64,000 nt of DNA from Eutreptiella sp. 'Long Island Sound 2002' (Eukaryota; Euglenozoa; Euglenophyceae; Eutreptiales; Eutreptiaceae): positions 57,382,427-57,446,426 of the forward strand of contig OZ038387.1 in assembly GCA_964036045.1 (NCBI GenBank). The letters run 5' to 3'. This document shows, piece by piece, positions 40,101 through 51,600 of the stretch (its first letter is position 1; every line of letters begins with the position of its first letter). The notes beneath the pieces are model-generated. The model saw nothing but the letters and a program-made list of their open reading frames with translations. It was not told where the DNA came from and did no database searches. The position numbers were made by a program, and so were the translations under genes.

Positions 40101-43100
40101 CTCCTGCAATGCACTGCCTCACTGCCTGGGGGCAGTGGGCAGTGGACCTCCTGCAATGCACTGCCTCACTGTCTGGGGCAGTGGGCAGTGCAACTCGTGC
40201 AATACACTGCCGCACTGCCCGGGGGGCGGTGGGCAGTGCAACTCCTGCAATGCACTGCCTCGCTGCCTGGGGGCAGTGGGCATTGCAACTTCTGCAATGC
40301 AGTGCGTCACTGCATGGGGGCAGTGGGCGGTGCAACTCTTGCAACGCACTGCCTCACTGCCCCGGGGCAGTGGGCAGTGCAACTCCTGCAATGCACTGCC
40401 TCACTGCCTGGGGGCAGTGGGCAGTGGAACTCCTGCAACGCACTGCCTCACTGCCTGGGGGCAGTGGGCAGTGCAACTCCTGCAATGCACTGCCTCACTG
40501 CCTGGGGGCAGTGGGCAGTGGAACGCCTGCAACGCACTGCCTCATTGCCTGGGGGTAGTGGGCAGTGGAACTCCTGCAATGCACTGCCCCACTGCCTGGG
40601 GGCAGCGGGCAGTGCAACTCTTGCAATGCACTGCCTCACTGCCCTGGGGCAGTGGGCAGTGGACCTCCTGCAATGCACTGCCTCACTGCCTGGGGGCAGT
40701 GGGCAGTGGAACTCCTGCAATAACCGGGCGCACCGGCCTGGGGGGGACGGGGAGTCCTGCCCAAGGGGTGGTCGGAACCTCCTGCAAGGCCCATGGGGAG
40801 CCATCATCTTCCAATAACCGGGCGCACCGGCCTGGGGGGGACGGGGAGTCCAGCCAAGGGGGTGGTCGGAGCCTCTTGCCAGGGCCAATGGGGGGCCATC
40901 TTCTTCAGAGAACCGGGCGCACCGGCCCGGGGGGGACGGGGAGTCCTGCCCAGGGGGTGTTCGGAGTCTCCTGCCAGGCCAATGGGGGGCCATCTTCTGC
41001 AGCGAACCGGGCGCACCGGCCCGGGGGGGACGGGGAGTCCTGCCCAGGGGGTGTTCGGAGTCTCCTGCCAGGCCAATGGGGGGCCATCTTCTTCAGAGAA
41101 CCGGGCGCACCGGCCCGGGGGGGACGGGGAGTCCTGCCCAGGGGGTGTTCGGAGCCTCCTGCCAGGGCAATGGGGGGCCATCTTCTTCAGAGAACCGGGC
41201 GCACCGGCCTGGGGGGGACGGGGAGTCCTGCCCAGGGGGTGTTCGGAGTCTCCTGCAAGGCCAGTGGGGGGCCATCTTCTTTAGAGAACCGGGCGCACCA
41301 GCCCGTGGGGGACGGGGAGTCCTGCCCAGGGGATGTTCGGAGTCTCCTGCAAGGCCAGTGGCGGGCCATCTTCTTCAGTGGGTAGTGGAACTCCTGCAAT
41401 GCACTGCCCCACTGCTTGGGGGCAGTGGACAGTGCAACTCCTGCAATGCGCTGCCTCACTGTCCCAGAGCAGTGGGCAGTGGAACTCCTGCAATGCACTA
41501 CCTCACTGCCCTGGGGCAGTGGGCAGTGGAACTCTCTCAATGCACTGCCTCACTGCCTGGGGGCAGCGGACAGTGCAACCTCCGCAATGCACTGCCTCAC
41601 TGCCCTGGGTCAGTGGGCAGTGCAACTCCTGCAATACACTGCCGCACTGCCTGGGGGCAGTGGGCAGTGCAACTCCTGCAATGCAATGCCTCACTGCCTG
41701 GGGGCAGTGGGCAGTGCAACTCCAAACTCCTGCCACGCACTGCCTCACTGCCTGGGGGCAGCGGGCGGTGCAACTTCTACAATGCACGGCCTCACTGCCT
41801 GGGGGCAGTGGGCAGTGCAACTCCTGCAATGCACTGCCTCAGTGCCCTGGGGGCAGTGGGAAGTGGGAGTCCTGCAATGTACTGCCTCACTGCCTGGGGG
41901 CAGTGGGCAGTGCAACTCCTGCAATGCACTGCCTCACTGCCTGGGGGCAGTGGGCAGTGGAACTCCTGCCATGCACCGCCTCAACGCCTGGGGGCAGTGG
42001 GCAGTGCAACTCCTGCAATGCACTGCCTCACTGCCCTGGGGGCAGTGGACAGCGGAACTCCTGCAATACACTGCCTCACTGCCGTGGGGGCAGTGGGCAG
42101 TGGAACTCCTGCAATGCACTGCCTCACTGCCTGGGGGCAGTGGACAGTGCAACTCCTGCAATGCACCGCCTCACTGCCCAGGGGCAGTGGGCAGTGAAAC
42201 TCCCGCAATGCACTACCTCACTGCCTGGGGGCAGCGGGCAGTGGAACTCCTGCAATGCACTGCCCCACTGCCTGGGGGCAGCGGGCAGTGGAACTCCTGC
42301 AATGCACCGCCTCACTGCCCTGGGGGCAGTGGGCAGTGCAACTCCTGCAACGCACTGCCTCACTGCCTGGGGGCAGTGGGCAGTGCAACTCCTGCAATAC
42401 ACTGCCGCACTGCTTGGGGGCAGTGGGCAGCGCAACTCCTGCAACGCACTGCCGCACTGGCTTGGGGGCAGTGGGCAGTGGACCTCCGGCAATACACTGC
42501 CGCACTGCCTGGGGGCAGTGAGCAGTGCAGCTCCTGCATTACTCTGCCCCACTGCCTGGGGGCAGTGGACAGTGCAACTCCTGCAACGCACTGCCTCACT
42601 GTCTGGGGGCAGTGGGCAGCGGAACTCCTGCAATGCACTGCCTCACTGCCTGGGGGCAGTGGGCAGCGCAACTCCTGCAATGCACTGCCTCACTGCCCTG
42701 GGGCAGTGGGCAGCGGAACTCCTGCAACGCACTGCCTCACTGCCTGGGAGCAGTGGGCAGTGCAACTCCTGCAATGCACTGCCTCACTGCCTGGGGGCAG
42801 TGGGCAGTGCAACTCCTGCAATGGGTGGTTGGAGTGTAGTGCCGGGCATGTGGGGACGTACTACTGGGCGCACCGGCCTGGGGGGATGGGGAGTCCAACC
42901 CAGGGGGCGGTCGGGGCATCCCTCAGGGGCTATGGGGGGCCATCATCCTCGGAGAACCGGGCGCACCGGCCTGGGGGGGACGGGGAGTCCAGGCCAGGGG
43001 GTGGTCGGAGCCTCCTGCAGGGCCCATGGGGAGGCGTCATCTGCTAATAACCGGGCGCACCGGCCTGGGGGGGACGGGGAGCCCAGCCCAGGGGGTGGTC

Positions 43101-46100
43101 GGAACCTCCTGCAAGGCCCATGGGGAGCCATCATCTTCCAATAACCGGGCGCACCGGCCTGGGGGGGACGGGGAGTCCAGCCCAGGGGGTGGTCGGAGCC
43201 TCCTGCCAGGGCTAATGGGGGGCCATCTTCTTCAGAGAACCGGGCGCACCGGCCCGGGGGGGACGGGGAGTCCTGCCCAGGGGGTGCTCGGAGTCTCCTG
43301 CCAGGCCAATGGGGGGCCATCTTCTTCAGAGAACCGGGCGCACCGGCCCGGGGGGGACGGGGAGTCCTGCCCAGGGGGTGTTCGGAGTCTCCTGCCAGGG
43401 CAATGGGGCGCCATCTTCTTCAGAGAACCGGGCGCACCGGCCCGGGGGGGACGGGGAGTCCTGCCCAGGGGGTGTTCGGAGTCTCCTGCCAGGGCAATGG
43501 GGCGCCATCTTCTTCAGAGAACCGGGCGCACCGGCCTGGGGGGGACGGGGAGTCCTGCCCAGGGGGTGTTCGGAGTCTCCTGCAAGGCCAGTGGGGGGCC
43601 ATCTTCTTCAGTGGGCAGTGGAACTCCTGCAATGCACTGCCCCACTGCTTGGGGGCAGTGGACAGTGCAACTCCTGCAATGCACTGCCTCATTGTCCTAG
43701 AGCAGTGGGCAGTGGAACTCCTGCAATGCACTACCTCACTGCCCTGGGGCAGTGGGCAGTGGAACTCTTGCAATGCACTGCCTCACTGCCTGGGGGCAGC
43801 GGACAGTGCAACCCCTGCAATGCACTGCCTCACTGCCTGGGGTCAGTGGGCAGTGCAACTCCTGCAATACACCGCCTCACTGCCCTGGGGGCAGTGGGCA
43901 GTGCAACTCCTGCAATGCACTGCCTCACTGCCTGGGGGCAGTGGGCAGTGCAACTCCTGCAACGCACTGCCTCATTGCCTGGGGGCAGTGGGCAGCGCAA
44001 CTCCTGCAACGCACTGCCGCACTGGCTTGGGGGCAGTGGGCAGTGGACCTCCGGCAATACACTGCCGCACTGCCTGGGGGCAGTGAGCAGTGCAGCTCCT
44101 GCATTACTCTGCCCCACTGCCTGGGGGCAGTGGACAGTGCAACTCCTGCAACGCACTGCCTCACTGTCTGGGGGCAGTGGGCAGCGGAACTCCTGCAATG
44201 CACTGCCTCACTGCCTGGGGGAAGTGGGCAGCGCAACTCCTGCAATGCACTGCCTCACTGCCCTGGGGCAGTGGGCAGCGGAACTCCTGCAACGCACTGC
44301 CTCACTGCCTGGGAGCAGTGGGCAGTGCAACTCCTGCAATGCACTGCCTCACTGCCTGGGGGCAGTGGGCAGTGCAACTCCTGCAATGGGTGGTTGGAGT
44401 GTAGTGCCGGGCATGTGGGGACGTACTACTGGGCGCACCGGCCTGGGGGGATGGGGAGTCCAACCCAGGGGGCGGTCGGGGCATCCCTCAGGGCCTATGG
44501 GGGGCCATCATCCTCGGAGAACCGGGCGCACCGGCCTGGGGGGGACGGGGAGTCCAGGCCAGGGGGTGGTCGGAGCCTCCTGCAGGGCCCATGGGGAGGC
44601 GTCATCTGCTAATAACCGGGCGCACCGGCCTGGGGGGGACGGGGAGCCCAGCCCAGGGGGTGGTCGGAACCTCCTGCAAGGCCCATGGGGAGCCATCATC
44701 TTCCAATAACCGGGCGCACCGGCCTGGGGGGGACGGGGAGTCCAGCCCAGGGGGTGGTCGGAGCCTCCTGCCAGGGCCAATGGGGGGCCATCTTCTTTAG
44801 AGAACCGGGCGCACCGGCCCGGGGGGGACGGGGAGTCCTGCCCAGGGGGTGCTCGGAGTCTCCTGCCAGGCCAATGGGGGGCCATCTTCTTCAGAGAACC
44901 GGGCGCACCGGCCCGGGGGGGACGGGGAGTCCTGCCCAGGGGGTGGTCGGAGTCTCCTGCCAGGGCAATGGGGCGCCATCTTCTTCAGAGAACCGGGCGC
45001 ACCGGCCCGGGGGGGACGGGGAGTCCTGCCCAGGGGGTGTTCGGAGTCTCCTGCCAGGGCAATGGGGCGCCATCTTCTTCAGAGAACCGGGCGTACCGGC
45101 CTGGGGGGGACGGGGAGTCCTGCCCAGGGGGTGTTCGGAGTCTCCTGCAAGGCCAGTGGGGGGCCATCTTCTTCAGTGGGCAGTGGAACTCCTGCAATGC
45201 ACTGCCCCACTGCTTGGGGGCAGTGGACAGTGCAACTCCTGCAATGCACTGCCTCATTGTCCCAGAGCAGTGGGCAGTGGAACTCCTGCAATGCACTACC
45301 TCACTGCCCTGGGGCAGTGGGCAGTGGAACTCTTGCAATGCACTGCCTCACTGCCTGGGGGCAGCGGACAGTGCAACCCCTGCAATGCACTGCCTCACTG
45401 CCCTGGGTCAGTGGGCAGTGCAACTCCTGCAATACACCGCCTCACTGCCCTGGGGGCAGTGGGCAGTGCAACTCCTGCAATGCACTGCCTCACTGCCTGG
45501 GGGCAGTGGGCAGTGCAACTCCTGCAATACACTGCCGCACTGCTTGGGGGCAGTGGGCAGCGCAACTCCTGCAACGCACTGCCGCACTGGCTTGGGGGCA
45601 GTGGGCAGTGGACCTCCGGCAATACACTGCCGCACTGCCTGGGGGCAGTGAGCAGTGCAGCTCCTGCATTACTCTGCCCCACTGCCTGGGGGCAGTGGAC
45701 AGTGCAACTCCTGCAATGCACTGCCTCACTGTCTGGGGGCAGTGGGCAGCGGAACTCCTGCAATGCACTGCCTCACTGCCTGGGGGCAGTGGGCAGTGGA
45801 ACTCCTGCAATGCACTGCCCCACTGCCTGGGGGTATTGGGCAGTGCAACTTCTGCAATACACTGCCGCACTGCCTAGGGGCAGTGGGCAGCGCAACTCCT
45901 GCAATGCACTGCCTCACTGCCCTGGGGCAGTGGGCAGCGGAACTCCTGCAACGCACTGCCTCACTGCCTGGGAGCAGTGGGCAGTGCAACTCCTGCAATG
46001 CACTGCCTCACTGCCTGGGGGCAGTGGGCAGTGCAACTCCTGCAATGGGTGGTCGGAGTGTAGTGCCGGGCCTGTGGGGATGTACTAGTGGGCGCACCGG

Positions 46101-47985
46101 CCTGGGGGGATGGGGAGTCCAACCCAGGGGGTGGTCGGGGCATCCTTCAGGGCCTATGGGGGGCCATCATCTTCGGAGAACCGGGCGCACCGGCCTGGGG
46201 GGGACGGGGAGTCCAGGCCAGGGGGTGGTCGGAGCCTCCTGCAGGGCCCATGGGGAGGCGTCATCTGCTAATAACCGGGCGCACCGGCCTGGGGGGGACG
46301 GGGAGCCCAGCCCAGGGGGTGGTCGGAACCTCCTGCAAGGCCCATGGGGAGCCATCATCTTCCAATAACCGGGCGCACCGGCCTGGGGGGGACGGGGAGT
46401 CCAGCCCGGGGGGTGGTCGGAGCCTCCTGCCAGGGCCAATGGGGGGCCATCTTCTTCAGAGAAACGGGCGCACCGGCCCGGGGGGGACGGGGAGTTCTTC
46501 ACCAGGGGGTGCTCGGAGTCTCCTGCCAGGCCAATGGGGGGCCATCTTCTTTAGAGAACCGGGCGCACCGGCCCGGGGGGGACGGGGAGTCCTGCCCAGG
46601 GGGTGTTCGGAGTCTCCTGCCAGGCCAAGGGGGGGCCATCTTCTTCAGAGAACCGGGCGCACCGGCCCGGGGGGGACGGGGAGTCCTGCCCAGGGGGTGT
46701 TCGGAGTCTCCTGCCAGGCCAAGGGGGGGCCATATCCTTCAGAGAACCGGGCGCACCGGCCCGGGGGGGACGGGGAGTCCTGCCCAGGGGGTGTTCGGAG
46801 TCTCCTGCCAGGCCAATGGGGGGCCATCTTCCTCAGAGGACCGGGCGCACCGGCCCGAGGGGGACGGGGAGTCCTGCCCAGGGGGCGTTCGGAGTCTCCT
46901 GCCAGGCCAAAGGGGGGGCCATCTTCTTCAGAGAACCGGGCGCACCGGCCCGGGGGGGACGGGGAGTCCTGCCCAGGGGGTGTTCGGAGTCTCCTGCCAG
47001 GCCAAGGGGGGGCCATCTTCTTCAGAGAACCGGGCGCACCGGCCCGGGGGGGACGGGGAGTCCTGCCCAGGGGGTGGTCGGAGTCTCCTGCCAGGCCAAT
47101 GGGGGGCCATCTTCTTCAGAGAACCGGGCGCACCGGCCCGGGGGGGACGGGGAGTCCTGCCTAGGGGGTGTTCGGAGTCTCCTGCCAGGCCAATGGGGGG
47201 CCATCTTCTTCAGAGAACCGGGCGCACCGGCCTGGGGGGGACGGGAAGTCCTGCCCAGGGGGTGTTCGGAGTCTCCTGCCGGGCCAAGGGGGGGCCATCT
47301 TCGTCAGAGAACCGGGCGCACCGGCCCGGGGGGGGACGGGGAGTCCTGCCCAGGGGGTGTTCGGAGTCTCCTGCCAGGCCAAAGGGGGGCCATCTTCTTC
47401 AGAGAACCGGGCGCACCGGCCCGGGGGGGACGGGGAGTCCTGCCCAGGGGGTGTTCGGAGTCTCCTGCCAGGGGGGCTGGCGATGCCTGGGCCCATTGCC
47501 AGTACGCGTCCGCCGGTGGTTCGGACAGCCAAACGATGGTGGATGCCCACACCCCCGCGCTCTGTAGCTGGTCCAGGGACGCATGCTGGTGGTCGTCCCA
47601 TAGTTGGGCGTGTAGGGGCGCGTTGACCTGCACTTGGACCTAGAAGGGCCACCAGGAGGCGATGCAGCCGGGTATCGCTTGGCAGCGTACCTGGGGGCTG
47701 GCAGCATACCCGGAGCTCCGGTGTCCAGTCTTTGGCCTCCATGGTGTCCTTCATGGCAGTTGTCACCTTGACTGCACAGCCCCTGTTATACACGGTCTCC
47801 ACCCGGGTGGTTGGTGTGGTGTGGTGTGGTGTGGTGTGGTGTGGTGTGGTGTGGTGTGGTATGGTGTGGTGTGGTGTGGTGTGGTGTGGTGTGGTGTGGT
47901 GTGGTGTGGTGTGGTGTGGTGTGGCGTGGTGTGGTGTGGTGTGGCGTGGTGTGGATTGTAAGCTTGTGTTGTGCATCATCTTTTG

Positions 47986-48018
<33 letters not shown>

Positions 48019-48303
48019 CTTCCCCCCCCCCCTCTTTCTCTGCATGTGTGTGCGTGCGGAGGCATGCGGCAATGCATTCTGTGCTTGCCGCCCTGTGGTG
48101 CAGCATTCAACACCACAGGCGACACTGAACTGCATCATCACCGGCGTTAAGCGGGAGCCCTCTCTTTGCCCCTTTCACTGAGCAGCTTGTGCCCGAACTA
48201 TGTCCCAATCAGATGAACATCATGGAATCATGGAAGATGACCAGGCGCCTTTCTGCAGGCCTCTGTTTGCCTTTCCAGAGGTTGGTCTGGTTGCTTCTCC
48301 TCA

Positions 48304-48380
<77 letters not shown>

Positions 48381-48612
48381 AATCATTGGCTAGACAGGGC
48401 CGGGCAGTGGGCAGGGTCTGTAGTGATCAGCGCACCTTGCACTGTGAGAACAAACTCCTGTACACCGTCACTCCTGTCTCAGAAAGGACCTTGCCTACCT
48501 TTTTGTTAATGGCCTGATGAAATTGTCTCGGTGACCAGTGCTCTGCCTTCGCCTGCTTTCGTCTTCACTGACGTTGTGCCCCGCGTTTGGTCCCCACTGG
48601 TTTTCCCGCACG

Positions 48613-48679
<67 letters not shown>

Positions 48680-51600
48680 CGCACCTCACTCCCTTGTTGC
48701 AGAAAGGCGCCTAGGCCATGGCTTTTCTTTGACTGTCTGCTGGCCTGATGAAAATCGAGCACTCAGCGCCTTTCTAAGTGCCTGTTTGTCGCGTATATCA
48801 CGTGTGTGTGTGTGCGCGTGTGCGTGTGTTCATCTACAACCGCTGGCCTGGTCAACTGCCAGCTGCACCGGTATGGGTGCCCATCACTGTTTGGTTTTTT
48901 TGTCTGTGCAACTGCTTCGCTGTCTCCAATCCCACGATATGCACGTGTAGTGCCCGTCTCCTCCTTGTTGCAGGTGCCTGGATTTGTGGAGGGTACCTCC
49001 GGGCAAAGGTGGGGGCAAAGGCAAAGGGAAAGGAGGGAAAGGCAAGGGCACGTTTGGCAAGGGCAAAGGTAAGGGCAAAGGATGGAACGACGGAGGCAAA
49101 GGCTTCGAGGGTGGGAAAGGCCGAGGCAAAGGGACGGACGGGATCACCGACAACAGGGAGCACAGTCAGGTATGCCTTGGATCCAATGAGCCCATTGGAT
49201 CGATTTTGTGCCCCCAGCTCTCATCCATCATCGTGTCAGTTGCATCATCCCTCCCTCGCTCCTTCACTCTGTTCCTCTCTTCCTCGTTCCCTCGTTCCGT
49301 GCTGCGCTCGATGGGTGCGTGTGATGCAGTCGTAGGGAACTCACAGGCAACGCTTAGAAAGGCACCTCAGTGACAACCCTCAGGGAGGGTCAAGCTGGCT
49401 TGCAATTATGGTACACAACATGCCCTCCCCTCTGTCCACTGGATATGCCAATCAAGCAGTTTGAGGACAGTAAATGAAGAAGGTGATGACAGCGTTTCAA
49501 CGAAAGCGACAACCGCAACCACTTTTGTAGAGACGAAAGCTACACGCGCGTTTCCTGGACAAGCGTTCACTGGGCAAGCGATTTGTGCACCGCACGAAAT
49601 GTCCCGTCCATCAACATTTCCTGGTGCCGCTACCTCCCAGAGGCGGGCCCTTTACTGGGTCGCTTGACACACCAAGGTCCGGCACACCCTGGGAAATGTT
49701 GCCCTTACTCCTCAGACAGTCAGACCTCACGGTATCCCACACCAACGTCCGGGGGACCATGGTCTCCTTCCACCTCTCTCAGCTGGAGCCCATGGCATTC
49801 TACAACAGGATCCTCTCCCATGCCTCCAACCACTCCAGTTCCAACTCCCTCCTTCTCCGTCCCTCACCCTTCCTTCCTCCCTCCCCATCTCCGTCCTTCC
49901 ATTGCTCCATCCGCCCTTCTACCCCCCGCCCTCTGGAGCCCGCCCTACGGCTTCGTTATATGCGGTCGCTGCTTCAAGTTGCTTCATTGCTTTGCTCCAA
50001 GGGGGTCCCCTGGTTCAGAACCCGCACCCAACGCCCCCCCCCCCCCCCCCGCCGCCTTGTGGAGCCCGTATTTCGGACCCGTATTTCGGCCATTTTAGAT
50101 TTTGGATGGGAACCCATGCACCAAAGGCCCCAAGATTTTTTTGAGACGTACAGCAGGGGATGAAAAAAATTTTTCACCGGATGTGTGTCTACTCAAAATG
50201 CTCAGAATTTTTATGGAGAGTTCAAATTTGTATGAAAAACATGAAAATAATTTTAACACCCACCCTCACCCCAACACCCCAACCCAACCCAACCTACTTT
50301 GGCTGCTTGGCAACCCCCGCCCCCCCCCCCCCCCAAGGAGCAATTTTTTTTTTCGGATGCGCAGATCATTTTGAGGTTTATCTGTTGGGGTAAAATTTTT
50401 TTTCGCCCCAGCTAGCTCCCTGGCGGGACCCTCCAGCCCTCTCCCCGCTGGGACCCCCCAAAGTTCTCGCACATGGTCAGGTGTCCAAATTCAAACGGGG
50501 TGGGGCTTGCTTTGCTCCTTTGTCCATTCCTCCCTCCACTTCAGCAGCGCAGCAGCTGCCTTTTCACTCACAGATAGGTGATACACCCCTTGGTTCAGAG
50601 ACAGGTCCGCTTTCTCTGGAATCAGAGATGGCTCCTGTACCTCTGGGGTAAGTATTCGGGCGCTAGAATCAGGGGTCCATCATGCCCTTGTTCATGACCA
50701 TGGCGCTGCTGTACAATTGAAATGTGTCCTGGTCTGCCTCTTGCGCTGAGGGGTCAAACAGGAACACGCTCGCCGCTGCATCGCGTATGCTCAGGGACTG
50801 AAAGCAGAATCGCTCATGGTGGCCAACCCAAGGAAATCCGACCTTGGCGGCCGGAAGCACTCGGCAATGGCAAGGGCATGCAGACAGGGGGTGGGGGCGT
50901 TCGTGTTTCAATTAGCGCGAAATTTCTCACACAATTTTCAGGCCACTGTGCAAAACACACTCACGTCATCCGCATGCTTCGCCAAGTATACCTCAGCATT
51001 TGTAGATGGGGCATGGTTCAAATCTGTGGGTACAATACACGGTGCACCAGCACCATCCGTTGGATGGCGCTTCCATTCACTCTCCATGTCCTTGTCCATA
51101 GGACTTGTCACGCAGTCCATATGCAAGCCCAGGCTTCGGCAAGGGCAGCACGCCTCACAGGCCTCCGACGGCCTCAGGTATTGCCCTGACCCGAGCTTGG
51201 GTCATTTATTGCGGGGGCGCCGGCCCACCTCTTGCCCGCTGCCGCACCTCCCTTCCACCCTTCAACACATACCCCAGTCGGAACCCGGAGAATGAGATGT
51301 GCGCCTGCCCCCGCTCCGCCCGCCCCTGCTTTTGCTTCCTACTCCACCAGTTCCCAACAACCCAACGAACAACGTCCAGACAGGTTCGTGATTTACGGGG
51401 CCATGAAAAGGATGCAGCAGCCGACCTCACACGACATGATGGTTTCGCAGGCTGCGCTTCCTCCTCAGCCCTCTCACTGATGGCTGCGGGGCGGAGGGGG
51501 GTGCCATAGAGGCTGAGAGAGTATGCCAGTTGGCACTTCCTACGTTTTCGAATTTTGAGGAGGGAATCCTCCACTCACTGCGAGAGGTGCAAAGCACAGT

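Noticed and set aside
39560-47476. CRISPR-like regular repeats
   Set aside because: Units are contiguous tandem repeats with no unique spacers, in a eukaryotic intron.
39507-47567. Several open frames of 300-600 codons in the satellite region
   Set aside because: They follow the 47-bp and 94-bp units, shift frame with each unit and change with unit number; no domain or splice support.
48189-48950. Val/Cys and His/Thr repeat frames
   Set aside because: Translations of (GT)n microsatellites.
49585-50163. Open frame with a possible exon (HTNVRGTMVSFHLSQLEPMA)
   Set aside because: No convincing acceptor/donor pair in phase with exons 13 and 14, no recognised similarity, and exons 13 and 14 already join in phase.
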